A stretch of DNA of 64,000 nt, taken from contig NC_057791.1 in NCBI RefSeq assembly GCF_014905175.1, forward strand, positions 10,116,492-10,180,491, given 5' to 3'. Below the pieces are notes generated by a model. That model had not been told where the DNA came from. It was given only the letters and a program-made list of their open reading frames with translations, and did no database searches. A program made the translations under genes and the position numbers. The DNA is from Aphidius gifuensis (lineage: Eukaryota > Arthropoda > Insecta > Hymenoptera > Braconidae). This document shows, piece by piece, positions 20,516-31,770 of the stretch (position 1 is the stretch's first letter; each line of letters starts with the position of its first letter).

Positions 20516-21195
20516 GACTAGTAGTTCGTGGCAGTCAATAAATTAACAGTTTGAAAAATAATAAGTTGCTATGAAATGTATCAATAATCGTTGAATTCCT
20601 TTCATATTACCAGAACTAAATCCATTGATTTTTTTTGAATATTTTAATTTTATACAAATAAAGATATAGCAACTTATTTTAATAAAGAAAAACCGATAAA
20701 AATAAATAGCTAAGATAAAGAAGTAGCTAAGGAATTGATGTGGCCAAAAAAATTATGTTTTAAGCAACATTAAATCTTTAGCCACATTCTTTCCTTACTG
20801 CTATACTGCTATTCCTTAGACATTTTTGTCTTTTAAAATTCAAATAACGTGTATTTTATTTATAAAATGAATAAATATATATAGGACTAGCAGTAGCTAA
20901 AAAAAATGAAGCTAAGGAATAAATGTGGCCAGAAAAAATATGTTTCAAGCAACATCTAATCCTTAGCGACTGTTTTTCCTTGGACGTCTTTATTTTTAAA
21001 AATAAAATAATAAGTTGCTCACAAAATAATTTTTCTGGACACATTAATTTCTTAGCTACATCGTTTCCTTAGCTACTGCTTGTCCTTGGGATTTTTATTT
21101 ATTTGATGAATAAAAATCATGTTATTTTACTTTTAGAAAATTAAAATCCCAAGGACAAGCAGTATACCGTATTTTTTATTATAAAATGAACAGTT
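20516..21195. repeat. TAGCTAAGG-word foldback array
   Basis: Alternating GTAGCTAAGGAA and TTCCTTAGCTAC words with ATGTTGCC/GGCCACAT linkers form a chain of imperfect hairpins. The same family fills 21.7-24.3 kb, 33.9-35.0 kb, 40.6-40.8 kb and 42.0-42.3 kb. No coding content. Confidence 0.75.
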
Positions 21196-21642
21196 CCCTG
21201 GTAGAAATGATCTCTCCGGATTTCTCCGGACTTACTCCGGATTTCTCCAGATTTTCTACGTAATTGAGACTTCCGGAGATATTTACGGAGTAATCTCCAG
21301 ACTATTTCTATAATATCTCCGGATTTTTTCCGGAATTATGACTTAAAAAAACAAACACAAAAAAATGGAAAAATTAATAAGAAAAAGTAGAAATAAGAGT
21401 TTACATACGAAAAATGAAAAAGAAATTTTTTCTGAAAAAATCCGAAGAAAATCCGGAGATAACCCGAAATAACTCCGGAATAATATCTCAGGAAGTCTCA
21501 ATTGCGTAGAAAATCCGGAGAAATCCAGAGAAAGTCAGGAGAAATATGGAGAAAATCCGGAAAGATCGGGAGAAATTCGTAGAAAACGGGAGATAATCCG
21601 GAGAAATCCAGAGAAAATCCGGAGAGATTATTTCTACCAGGG
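21196..21642. mobile_element. CCGGAGAAA-word element, complete, TSD TT
   Basis: Begins CCCTGGTAGAAATGATCTC and ends GAGATTATTTCTACCAGGG. It is flanked by TT on both sides (21194-21195 and 21643-21644). The interior is the word TCCGGA(T/G)TT repeated on one strand and its complement on the other, around an AT-rich centre. The 447-bp element inserted into the TAGCTAAGG array. Confidence 0.8.
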
Positions 21643-21899
21643 TTGTCATCGATAATTGTGAAAGAAAGATAGATAGATAATGTGTAAGTGTGTTACATTA
21701 TCTTTTTTTTTTTTTAAAAAAATAAAGAAATAAGGTATCCAATCTTTGAAGCAAATATTTTCTGACGTAGACCAAGTGCGTTGTTCACATTGTCTATGCT
21801 AGATTATATTTGCTCCAAACACCAGATAAGAAGCATTTAACAGACAACAATTATAATGTTCGTATCAGTCATGGTCATGTTATTTTTATATCATTAACT

Positions 21900-21990
21900 A
21901 TAAAATGCACTTGGGATTTGAACCCGAGACCACAAGCACTGTAGGCAGGGATCTTGACGACTTGACCATCTGATCACTCGATCAACTACG
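21900..21990 (-). repeat. tRNA-derived SINE or tRNA pseudogene
   Basis: On the minus strand TGGTCAAGTCG (about 21968-21958) fits the pol III A box and GGTTCAAATCC (about 21924-21914) fits the B box, 34 nt apart as in tRNA genes. The T-arm nearly pairs, but acceptor and anticodon stems are not convincing, so this is not a functional tRNA. Confidence 0.5.
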
Positions 21991-22329
21991 AAAAAAAATT
22001 AAACTTCATTACTGATTTAAAAAAAATTCAAATTAAATTTAAATTATTCATATTATACCATTGCATTAACTAAAAAATAAAGCGTGTACTAATATATATT
22101 TCAATTATTTTTTTTAATTATAGATAATTATCAATTAAAAAAAAATATAATATTTTTCTTATAAATTGATTTTTAAAGATAATATTTTCGGTATTTTAAA
22201 ACAAAGAAAAAAATAATAATTTAAATTAAATAATAATTTTTTTTGTTAGCCAAATAAATCAAAGTCATTATATTTTTTTAAACTTGAATTTTTCAGTTTT
22301 ATTCGCTGTTGAAAATAACAATGTCAAAG

Positions 22330-23280
22330 AAAAAGCAGTTGCTAAGTAAAAGATGTAGCTAAGAAATTGATGAAGGCAGAAAAATTATTTTGTAAGCAAC
22401 TTCAATTCCTTAGCTACATTCTTTCCTTAACTACTGTTTGTCCTTGACTTATTTACTGAATAAAATACATATTTTATTTAAAAAAAAAAAATGTACAAGG
22501 AAAAGCAGTAGCCAAGGAATTAATGTTGCTTAAAACATAATTTTTTTGGCAACTGTAATTCCTTAGCCACATCTTTTCGTTAGCGACTGCTTTTCCTTGA
22601 ATATTTTTATTTATTAAATAGATAAAATACATGTATTTCTATTTGAAAAAAAAAAAAAATGTCCAAAGAAAAGCAGTAGCTAAGGAAAAGATGTAGCTAA
22701 GGAATTAATGTTGCCAAAGAATTGTGTTTTAAGGAGATAATGTTGCTGAAAATATAATTTTCTGGAAACTTTAATTTCTTAGCTACATTCTGTCCTTAGC
22801 TACTGCTTTTCCTTGGACATTTTCATTTATAAATAAATAATATTCATGTAATTTTCTTTTCAAATAATAAAAATTTCCAAGAAAAAGATGTAGCTAAGGA
22901 ATTAATGTCGCCAAAGAATTACGTTTTGAGGAGATAATGTTGCTGAAAATATAATTTTTTGGCAACCTCAATTCCTTAGCTACATTCTTTCTTAGCTACT
23001 GCTTTTCCTTGGACATTTTTATATATCAAATAAATAATATTCATGTGACTTTATTTTTAAATAATAAAAATGTCCAAGGAAAAGCAGTAGCTAAGGAAAT
23101 GATGTAGCTAAGGAATTAATGTTGCCAAAGAATTATGTTTTAAGGAAATAATGTTGCTTAAAATATCATTTTTGGGCAACCTTAATTCCTTAGCTACATC
23201 TTTTCCTTAGCTACCGCTTTACCTTGGACATTTTTATTTTTTAAAAATAAATAATATTCATGTAATTTAATTTTTATACA
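22330..23280. repeat. Tandem TAGCTAAGG-word hairpins
   Basis: About five units of roughly 190-220 bp. Each unit reads CCAAGGAAAAGCAGTAGC, then a GATGTAGCTAAGG block, a short loop, then the complement back to GCTTTTCCTTGG, separated by AT-rich linkers. Units differ from each other by about a tenth of positions by eye. Confidence 0.75.
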
Positions 23281-23640
23281 AATTTTTATACAAATTCTTA
23301 TATAGATTTGGCGCTTTTTTTATAGAATTCTATAAAATTTGTGGTTAATTTTTATAGAATAAATTTATTAATTTTTTATAGGATTTGGTTTATAAGATTA
23401 TTTTTATAAAAAAAATGATTTGTATATATCATAATCATAATAATACGCTGTTCTATAAAAATATTCTTCTATAGAATTTTGAATGATTTTTATAAAATAT
23501 CCGAAACGGAATGTTTTATAAAATTTTTCCTATAGAATAGTTTTTATAGAAATATTATATAAACTCTATAGAATAGTCCTGTATAGATTTTATTATATAT
23601 GTATAACATTGTATATAATTGATTTATTTCATTTATTTAT
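23281..23640. repeat. TATAGAATT-word block
   Basis: TTTTTATAGAATT and its complement recur about a dozen times in both orientations. This is another instance of an element dominated by a single short word. Ends not defined. Confidence 0.5.
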
Positions 23641-24349
23641 TGCTGTAACGTGTCTTTTTATTTATTGTACAATAATATTCATTTTTTAAACAAAGATATA
23701 AACCAAGCCAATGAAACATGATGACACTCAATCCATTGACAAACAGTTACAGTCACTTCTGAATCATCAGGGTCTATCTCATTATTAAACTCGACAAAAA
23801 CACTTCTTTTTTTTATTTACCAATAAATATATATAATAACAATAAATGAAACTCTCTTCATAATATGTAAAATTTTACATAATCAAGCATCAAGGACCAT
23901 GCCGTTTATGAACGATTATGCGCATCACCTTCTGGCAGTTGACTGAGCCGATATAATACATGTATTTTTATTAAAAAAAAATAAAAATGTCCAAGGAAAA
24001 GCAGTAGCTACGGAAAAGATGTAGCTAAGGAATTAATGCTGCCAAAGAATATATATTTCAAGCGAATATATTTCTTTAAAACATAATTCTTTGGCAGCAT
24101 TAATTCCTTAGCTACATCTTTTTCTTAGCTACTGCTTTTCCTTGGACATTTTTATTTTTTTTAAATAAAAAACATATAAATTTATTTTATAAATAAAATA
24201 CATGTAAATTTATTTTATAAAAATACGAATGTCCAAGGAAAAGATGTAGCTAAGGAAAAGATGTTTTTTACATGTTTATTTCTTTTAGCTGAATTAATTT
24301 TTTATAACATAATATGTGGCTACATTCTTTTCTTAGACCTAGGGTTACC
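23641..24349. repeat. Repeat debris and TAGCTAAGG hairpins
   Basis: Holds a fragment matching 623-682 (about 23891-23950) and then two more TAGCTAAGG hairpin units (about 23980-24330). No gene seen. Confidence 0.5.
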
Positions 24350-25739
24350 ATGCGTCCTGATTTAGCAGGACATGTCCTGATTTTGATTGGCTTGTCCTGA
24401 TACGGTCCTGATTTGTCAAATGTCCTGATTTTTGAGACTTGTTCACAATTTTAAAAATTTTTTTTTTATTGTAATTTTTTTTTTTAGTAAATAGGTATAA
24501 TATAGAATTTATCATTTACGCTAACTATGATAGACTCTTGAATACCTCTAATTATTGAAATTAAAATGGCGTGCAGAATATGTACCTCGTCCTATCGAGT
24601 ATAGAGGGCCCGATGCAAAATTTCTATAGCGTAGGCAACCCTTCTTTTATTTTTGTAAATTTTGTGGCTTGCCACTTAATTTCTTTAGCTAAATTAATTT
24701 TTTAAAAATGAATAAGTAAGCCACATCCTTCCCTTAGCCATTTTTTTTACAGCTTATAATTTGTTTAAATAAATAAAAAGCTATTAACAAATGGCTAAAG
24801 AAAGAATGTGGCTTGCCAGTTAAATTTTTTAGCTAAATTGATTCTTCAAAAATTAATTGGTAAGCAACATCCTTTCCTTAGCCATTTTTTCTATAGCTTT
24901 CAATTTCCCTGGTAGAAATAATTTATCCGGATTTTTTCCGGATTTCTCAGAATTTTCTACGCAATTCACAATTGAGACTACCGGAGATATTAATCCGGAA
25001 TTTATTCGGATTTTCTCCGGATTATCTTGGAAGAAAATTCGGTTTTTATATTTCGGATGTAAACTCTTATTTCTGGTTCTTTTATTAATTTTTCTATTTT
25101 TTTTTGTTGGTTTTTTTTAAGCGAAAATTCCGGAAAAAATCCGGAGATATTATGAAAATAGTCTGGAGATTACTCTGTAAATATCTCTGGAAGTCTCAAT
25201 TACGTCGAAATCCTATTGACAATCAACTGGTAAGCAACATCTATTTCTTAGCTATTTTTTCTATAGCTTTCAATTTGTTTGAATAAATAAAAAGCTATAT
25301 TGTCAAGTTGCTAAAAAAAGGATGTAGCTCGCTAATTATTTTCTTTAGCCAGTGTATTTTAAAAATTAATTGGTAAGCAACTTCCTTCCTTAGCCATTTT
25401 TCTCATAGCTTTCAGTTTGTTTAAATAATTATCAATTTAACAACTTAAAAGCTATAACAAAAAAGCCTAACGAAAGGATTTTGCTTACCAATTAATTTTT
25501 GATGGATTAATTTAGACAAAAAAATTAACTACTGTAAAAAATTTTTCTATCGTTTGTGTAATTTTGATGAATAATTATTGAATAATTAAAAGAAAACAAA
25601 TGAATAAGTAACATATAATCAAAATAAATGAATTGTTATGATTATCTACTTGAAACATAAATTTATAGGTGGAGGGGGTAAAATTTTGGAGTGGGAGGAA
25701 AATGTCCTGATTTGGCTTTTTCGAGATATGGTAACCCTA
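24350..25739. mobile_element. hAT-like non-autonomous element (TAGGGTTACCAT ends)
   Basis: Left end TAGGGTTACCATGCGTCCTG with a following block of GTCCTGATTT words, and right end ATATGGTAACCCTA. The family is the same as the element at 37077-37857, which has a clear 8-bp TSD. Here the flanks (CTTAGACC and CCAATGGG) do not match, so one side has been rearranged. It contains TAGCTAAGG-like words and a nested CCGGAGAAA element at about 24907-25212. No transposase. Confidence 0.75.
24907..25212. mobile_element. CCGGAGAAA-word element nested in the hAT-like element
   Basis: Left end CCCTGGTAGAAATAATTTAT. TCCGGA words follow in both orientations. The right end stops near AAGTCTCAATTACGTCG without the CTACCAGGG terminus, so the copy is truncated. 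Confidence 0.65.
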
Positions 25740-25764
25740 CCAATGGGAGTTGGCTTTTAATAAA

Positions 25765-25945
25765 TAAAGGATCACTAGTGCAAGGCTCTGTGTAGGGTCA
25801 AGACTATTTATATATGACATCAATGGGGCGCCTATTCGATGTTTATAAGATGTCTTGATACACCAAACCTTATCGTGGCGAATGCCCCACTCCTCCGTCG
25901 AAGAGACGAACTCACTGAAGGCTGCGTACGAAGCCCGATCGTAAA
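25765..25945 (-). mobile_element. Fragment of the 18850-type Gypsy LTR
   Basis: Matches part of the LTR at 18850-19392 (GGGGCGCCTATTCGATGTTT, then CCACTCCTCCGTCGAAGAGA) with clear divergence. Both ends of the LTR are missing. Confidence 0.7.
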
Positions 25946-26520
25946 ATTTCATCGATTTTTCTGTCTTAATATACATCAGTTTGACTATTTTTTAGATTAA
26001 ATTAAAAAAAACTATGGTAAACAGCTGCGTGGACCTAGCACCCCACATTCTGGTAAAGTTCATTTTGAAGGTCTTAATTTGTAGTAATTTGTAGTGTAGA
26101 GGGTTTAATTTGTAGTTCAAAAATTAAGGGTGGAGAAAGGGTTAAAAGGTACTTTTTTCAAAAATTGACTTAGAGCGATGAAATTAGGGCCAATACGTTC
26201 GTTGGAATTTGTAGTAATTAATATATGAGAGAATTAATTTTCACGGCGGAACCGTTCAACTACAAATTCTAATTTCTTTACTACAAATTAGCTAGGATTT
26301 TTCTGTATCTATATGATATTTTAGTTTAAATTTTGGTCTATAAACAAAAGAGTTACGCAATATTTTATTAAGGTATTATATGAGAGAATTATATTTCCCG
26401 GCAAAAAGGTTTAACTACAAATTTTAATTTATTTCACTACAAATTAGCTAGGATTTTTCCGTATCTATCTGTTATTTTAGTTATAATTTTGGTTTATAAA
26501 TAAAAAAGTTCCCGAGTGGA

Positions 26521-27641
26521 AATCTGTTCAGGCTAGCTTGATTTGCCCCCAATCTTGATCAATACTTGATCAATGTTGCCTTAACTCAGGAAACCTCATC
26601 AAGTTTTGATCAAGATTTGATCAAGATGCTTTATTAAGGACAACCTGCTCAAGATAGGATCAAGAAAACTTTAACTCTTCTTGACTAAGGCCCTCTTGAT
26701 CAAGATAGGATCAAGAAAACTTTAACTCGTCCGTGATAAGGCCGTCTTGATCCAAACTTGATCAAGAAAACTTTAACTCTTCTTGACCAAGGCCGTTTTG
26801 ATCAAGATAGGATCAAGAAAACTTTAACACGTCCGTGATAAGGCCATCTTGATCCAAACTTGATCAAGAAAACTTTAACTCTTCTTGACCAAGGCCGTCT
26901 AGATCAAGATAGGATCAAGAAAACTTTAACACGTCCTTGATAAGGCCGTCTTGATCCAAACTTGATCAAGAAAACTTTAACTCTTCTTGACTAAGTCCGT
27001 CTTGATCAAGATAGGATCAAGAAAACTTTAACTCGTCTGTGATAAGGCCGTCTTGATCCAAACTTGATCACAAATTGATCAATAAATATTTATTTTGTTA
27101 CTTGTTTTTTTGCAAATATATCTTGATCAAGATAGGATCAAGAAAACATTAACTTTTTAATTTATTATATATTATGTTCATTATTACGATTTTTTTTTTA
27201 AATATTGATAAAAGTTTTTTTACTAAGAAAAAAAATGCCAAACGTGGCCTAATAATGTCTCAAGACTGGTCTAAATATATAAGCTTCAAAAAATCGTACG
27301 GTACATCGTTTCCCTCCGTGGTCGAGCGGTCTAAAGCGTACCCGTTATCAACCTATACTTCGTCGGTTTGATTCTCGGTTACCGTGTATTAGAAAAAAAA
27401 AACTTTCGCGCCCGATAATTATCTAACTCTTCTCTATGACATCACACTTCATAATACAATAATAAAAAAAATGATAATTTGTAAATAATTTTTTTTTTTC
27501 AATTTTTCAATCAAGTTTTGATGAAATATCTTGATCAAATCTTGATCACGTTTAGCGTTACGTTCTTGATCAAGAATGGATTTGAAATCAATGTTGCCTG
27601 ATCAAGTCTTGATCAAGACTTGATCTCAATTTCCACTCGGG
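26521..27641. mobile_element. CTTGATCAAGA-word element, TSD TT
   Basis: CCCGAGTGGAAAT at the left is mirrored as ATTTCCACTCGGG at the right, flanked by TT (26519-26520, 27642-27643). The host element's second copy of this region (about 26350-26380) shows the uninterrupted GAGTTACGCAAT. Inside are about ten direct units of roughly 60-120 bp built on CTTGATCAAGA and GGATCAAGAAAACTTTAAC. Confidence 0.85.
27312..27385 (+). repeat. tRNA-like module inside the GATCAA element
   Basis: TGGTCGAGCGG (27319-27329) fits the pol III A box and GGTTTGATTCT (about 27365-27375) resembles a B box at tRNA-like spacing. The first part resembles a Leu or Ser tRNA D-arm. The T-stem does not pair, so it is a pseudogene or SINE head. 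Confidence 0.45.
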
Positions 27642-28415
27642 TTACGCAATATTTTATTAAGGTATTTTATGAGAGAATTAATTTTCCCGCAAAAACGGTT
27701 CAACTACAAATTCTAATTTCTTCACTACAAATCAGCTAGGATTTTTCTGTATCGATCAGATATTTTAGTTATAATTTTGGTCTATAAATAAAAAAGTTAT
27801 TAAGATTTTAATATTTTGGAATAAAAAATAAAATTTTTTTCCACTTTTTTGACGCTTTTTTTTGGGAAACTGGTTTAGTAAAAATTTTCTTATATTCTTT
27901 ACGAGTTGCTTTTTTCTTATTATACTCGTAATTTTTTTTTTTTATTATAAACAAAAAAGTTATGCAATTTTAATATGATTATTGCTCCAATAAAAAAAAT
28001 TTTTTTTTTTTGTCATCATTTTCCATCTTAAAATTAAATTTCGTTTACTACAAATTACTACAAGTTCTAAGAAAGCTATTAGACCTATTTATTACTATTT
28101 TTCTTTAATTTTCTACGAAAGTACATTTTAACTCTTTTTCCACCCTTAATTTTTGAACTACAAATTAAACCCTTTTCACTACAAATTACTACAAATTCCA
28201 ACAAACGTATTGGCCCTAATTTCATCGCTCTAAGTCAATTTTTGAAGAAAGTACCTTTTAACCCTTTCTCCACCCTTAATTTTTGAACTACAAATTAAAC
28301 CCTCTACACTACAAATTACTACAAATTAAGACCTTCAAAATGAACTTTACCAGAAGTTTCTACGATAATGTGGGGTGCTAGGTTCACGCAGCTATGGTAA
28401 ACATAAAAACATATG

Positions 28416-28915
28416 GGGGACGTTCCAAAAAGCATTCGGAAACCCGCAGTCCAATTCACAGGGCATTACAATTTAGGGCTTTTTTTCACCACTCACGGCG
28501 CTTGTGAAGCTTTTGTATGTAAAATCTATATAAAAAAAAATTTTACAAGCGCCATCAGCGGTAAAAAAAAGCCCTAAATTGTAAAAAATTTGCCCTGTGA
28601 ATTGGACTGCCGGAAGTTCAAGATTGTGATCATAGAAATATTTTGATACTTTGTTGTGGTAGACATGATTGTTTGTTCATGTATTTTTATAGGCACAAAT
28701 CAATAAATTATTATTGTTTGATTATTAATAATAATTATGAAAATACTTTTCACAACCGTATTAAGTAACAAAAGCAAATGGCATATGCAATATGGCTGTT
28801 TTTGTTATTTACAATATCTACAGTAACCTCTAGTTACTTTTAAGTTTATTTTATCACTATATTTTTTCATCTACTGCGCCGGTCCGGGTTTCCGAGTGAT
28901 TTTTGGAACGTCCCC
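28416..28915. mobile_element. GGGGACGTTCC element, copy 1, carrying MITE-A
   Basis: Ends GGGGACGTTCCAAAAAGCAT and the mirrored GGAACGTCCCC. The inner arms share CATTCGGAAACCCGG/CCGGGTTTCCGAGTG. It is split at 28447 by a MITE-A that is absent from the sister copy at 29683-30016. The TSD is unclear. Confidence 0.75.
28447..28609. mobile_element. MITE-A, TSD CCG, with empty site nearby
   Basis: CAGTCCAATTCACAGGGC and its mirror, flanked by CCG at 28444-28446 and 28610-28612. The sister host copy at about 29709-29716 reads AAACCCGGAAGG, with CCG once and no MITE. Confidence 0.9.
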
Positions 28916-28916
28916 T

Positions 28917-29117
28917 AGTATACTGCACTAACACTTTACCAGCTAAACACATACAGTTAAAGAACTTATATATATATGTGCGTGACTGCCCAGCGTCTAC
29001 AGAAGCCTGACCCGACTTTGGTCAGTCGAGCGTTCAGACACGACTTCTGATTGCAGCGCTCCGAGCGCGAACGCGCCTTGGAGACCAATAACATAAAACT
29101 TGTATTCTCGGCAGTCC
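28917..29117. other. GC-richer intergenic segment, nothing recognised
   Basis: About 28980-29110 is less AT-rich than its surroundings. An 80-codon minus frame crosses it but runs into MITE-J sequence and shows no domain, so I do not call a gene. Confidence 0.4.
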
Positions 29118-29445
29118 AAGGGTGCATTCCTTTAATAAAAATTTTTTTTTCGTTTTGCAATTTCGCCCTGTAATACCGACTAAAAACTAAAAACAGAAAC
29201 AACGACAAAAGTGATAAATTTCTCTATGCAATATTCCAGGCTTTACAGTTTACGATAATGTGTGGTACGAGCTATGTGACAATAACAAACAATCACAACA
29301 AGTCAATTTTTCATTTATTTCAGTTTGATATTAACATTGAACAGTTATCCATCTAATAATTGGAAGCCAAAAAAAATAATGTCATGTGCCTGTACTGCCA
29401 CTACAAGAAACAGCTTTTTCCTATAAAATTTTGGCCGGTATTACA
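29118..29445. mobile_element. MITE-J, nearly complete
   Basis: Starts GGGTGCATTCCTTTAATAAA and follows the complete copy at 52938-53312 to the GGCCGGTATTACAG block, where it ends without the last ~40 bp. Confidence 0.7.
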
Positions 29446-29470
29446 GCCAATTCTAACCTCTTAGGACCCT

Positions 29471-29596
29471 AATTCTTATTTCTTAAGAATTATTTGTTCG
29501 ACGCCACTGTTCTCTCCTCAAGTTTGCATAATATAAGCATGTGCATGATCATGCACATTGAAGTGGAAAAAAATAAATACACAAAAGAAAGCACCT
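29471..29596. mobile_element. MITE-F right half
   Basis: Contains the GACGCCACT block, the GCATGATCATGC palindrome and the AAAGAAAGCACCT end. The left half is missing. Confidence 0.65.
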
Positions 29597-29633
29597 AGAG
29601 TGACCGTCAGAAGGAGTTCACGAGGTATGTTAT

Positions 29634-29646
29634 GCGCATGCGCGAA
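29634..29646. promoter_or_regulatory. NRF1/Ewg-like site
   Basis: TGCGCATGCGCG matches the YGCGCAYGCGCR consensus of NRF1 (insect Ewg). It sits in a ~60-bp segment related to the upstream region of the HSPBAP1-like gene, about 500 bp before the nucleotidase gene, and is outside MITE-F. Function is inferred. Confidence 0.35.
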
Positions 29647-29682
29647 CATTGACGCACACAGAGCAACTCAGAGACAAATTAG

Positions 29683-30016
29683 GGGGACGTTCCAAAAATC
29701 ATTCGGAAACCCGGAAGGTCAAAATTGTGATCATAGAAAATTTTTGATATTTTGTTGTGGTAGACATGATTTTTTGTTCATGTATTTTTATAGCCGCAAA
29801 ACAATAAATTATTATTGTTTAATTATTAATAATAATTATAAAAATACTTTTCACAACTGTAATAAGTAACAAAAGTAAATGGCATATGCAATATGGCTGT
29901 TTTTGTTGCTTACAATATCTACAGTAACCTCTAGTTACTTTTAAGTTTATTTTATCACTATATTTTTTCATCTACTGCGCCGGTCCGGGTTTCCGAGTGA
30001 TTTTTGGAACGTCCCC
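29683..30016. mobile_element. GGGGACGTTCC element, copy 2 (uninterrupted)
   Basis: Same termini as the 28416 copy but with no MITE-A, so it acts as the empty-site control. Its right end abuts a truncated MITE-F (about 30017-30094). Confidence 0.75.
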
Positions 30017-30139
30017 TTTTTGCTGACTGCGCATTCAACTGCGCCTGCGCGACAATAAATAGGAAAAAAAATAAATACACAAAAGAAAGCACCTTCTAGT
30101 AAAGTGTAGTAAAGTGAGCAAGACCTAAAAGTTTCCGTT

Positions 30140-31664
30140 ATGCCTATTGAAGGTCGAAATACTGTTATAAATGAGGTATTCATTATCTTCATATACTACT
30201 TGTGCTATTAATTGTGCTAATAACAAAACCTTAGGTTAGTTACAGTGATCTGTTGATTATTTTGTTTGATTTGGTTACAGATGCCAAATTTGACAAACGA
30301 AAATATATATATGAAAAATTCAAATAATGTAATAAAAAAAATAAAAAAAATTCGTGAAGATGGAATTGATAAACTTCAAGTAAGTGTGTGCATTGTATAT
30401 TACATATATTTTGTATATTACAATATATTTGGTAAAATCTGGTAAATTTTTACAGGTCGTCAGCGATTTTGACCTTACAATGACCAAACAGCATGTCAAT
30501 GGAAAAGATGTTTTAAGTAGTTTTGGTACGCATTCAAATTATTGTACTGGCTAATTATTGTACTCCAACTGATATTTATAAATGAAGATTCATTTAATCG
30601 CGATTCAATAAAATTATAGAAGTGTATTACAATACTTTTTTTTTATAATCTATAGGTATTTTTTATAGATGTAAACAACTACCACAGACCATTAAAGATT
30701 CATCGACAATTCTTTATCAAAAATACCGTCCAATAGAAGTAGATCCACATTTGGCCCTTGATGAAAAAATCAGGGCAATGGAAGATTGGATGCAAAAGAC
30801 TGAAACTATGCTTCAAGGTATTGATTTTGACAAGTCTGAAATTAATGAAGTTGCTAAAATCTATGGAACATCTTTAAGAGATGGTACTATGCCTTTAATC
30901 CAGCGGCTTAATGTAGCAAACGTTCCAGTATTAGTATTTAGTGCTGGACTTGGTGACGTCGTAAAGGCTGTTCTTGAAAATCACAATATTCTGTTAGACA
31001 ACGTAAAAATAATATCGAACTTCTTAAAATTTAAAAATAATAAAATAGATGGTTTTAAGAATGATCCATTAATTCATGTTTTCAATAAAAACGAAAAGGC
31101 ATTGGATCCAGACTATTTTAAAGTACTCGAAGACAGGACTAATGTAATACTGATGGGAGATATGACTGGTGATGCTACGATGGCTGATGGAGTTAAATTA
31201 GCTGAAACGATTCTTAAAATTGGCTTTTTATATGATAATGTACGTACAAAAAAAATATATTCGTCTCAGTCCAGCTCTTTTCTTTTTTTCGGCCGAATCG
31301 CTTGGAAAATTTGATAAATGGTCGAATGAAAGACTAGATAGGAAAGACTAAATATCGAATGTAAATATTCTTCAAATCACTATAGATATTTTCTTTATAC
31401 TATCACGGATTATTAGTTCTTTTTTTTTTTTTTTAGATTTTTTGGCCTCAAATACATTAAATATAAAGTTTTAATTATCAAATTTTCGCGTGTTTAGAAA
31501 AAGAAAAGAATCAACTAAAATATAAATGAAAATTTTAATTTCATGCTTTTCAAATTTCATAGGTCCAGCAGAAATTACCATCTTACATGGATGCGTTCGA
31601 TATCGTACTGGTTGATGATCAGACGATGAATGTTGCGACCGATATTTTACAACAAATGCTGTAA
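30140..31664 (+). CDS. NT5C3: Cytosolic 5'-nucleotidase III
   Basis: Five exons are proposed: 30140-30175, 30281-30379, 30456-30525, 30656-31239 and 31563-31664, all GT-AG, with phases that join cleanly to give 296 residues. The enzyme dephosphorylates pyrimidine or 7-methylguanosine monophosphates in the cytosol (HAD superfamily). Visible motifs are the nucleophile loop SDFDLTMT (Asp49, Asp51), the second HAD motif in VLVFSAGLGDVV, and the acidic third motif GDMTGDATMADG. The C-terminus (DAFDIVLVDD...) matches the family. The first exon of 12 codons is less certain: an ATG also stands at the start of exon 2 (30281), directly after an acceptor, which would give 284 residues. A poly(A) signal AATAAA is at about 31765. 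It is convergent with MED31. Confidence 0.88.
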
Positions 31665-31770
31665 CGATATTTAAAGTTAATTTTTCTTTACAATCTTTGA
31701 AATTAATTTGTAATATAAAGTTTGGTCAAATGCACACACTTGTATTTTTGTTTCGAATTTATAAAATAAA

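Larger units (their letters stand above)
26024..28393. mobile_element. ACTACAAATT-word element with 9-bp TSD, MULE-like
   Basis: Arms of more than 200 bp begin AGCTGCGTGGACCTAGCACC and are mirrored at 28.39 kb. The direct repeat ATGGTAAAC flanks it at 26015-26023 and 28394-28402. A 9-bp TSD with long arms fits Mutator-like elements. The interior repeats ACTACAAATT in both orientations and is interrupted by the element at 26521-27641. No transposase frame. Confidence 0.75.

Noticed and set aside
21900..21990. Functional tRNA gene
   Set aside because: A and B boxes are good, but acceptor and anticodon arms do not fold convincingly. Kept only as a SINE or pseudogene.
22330..23280. CRISPR-like appearance of regularly spaced repeats
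   Set aside because: The units are hairpins with diverged linkers in a eukaryotic genome, without uniform short repeats, unique spacers or cas genes.
28966..29208. 80-codon minus frame in a GC-richer patch
   Set aside because: Half lies in MITE-J sequence and no domain is visible.
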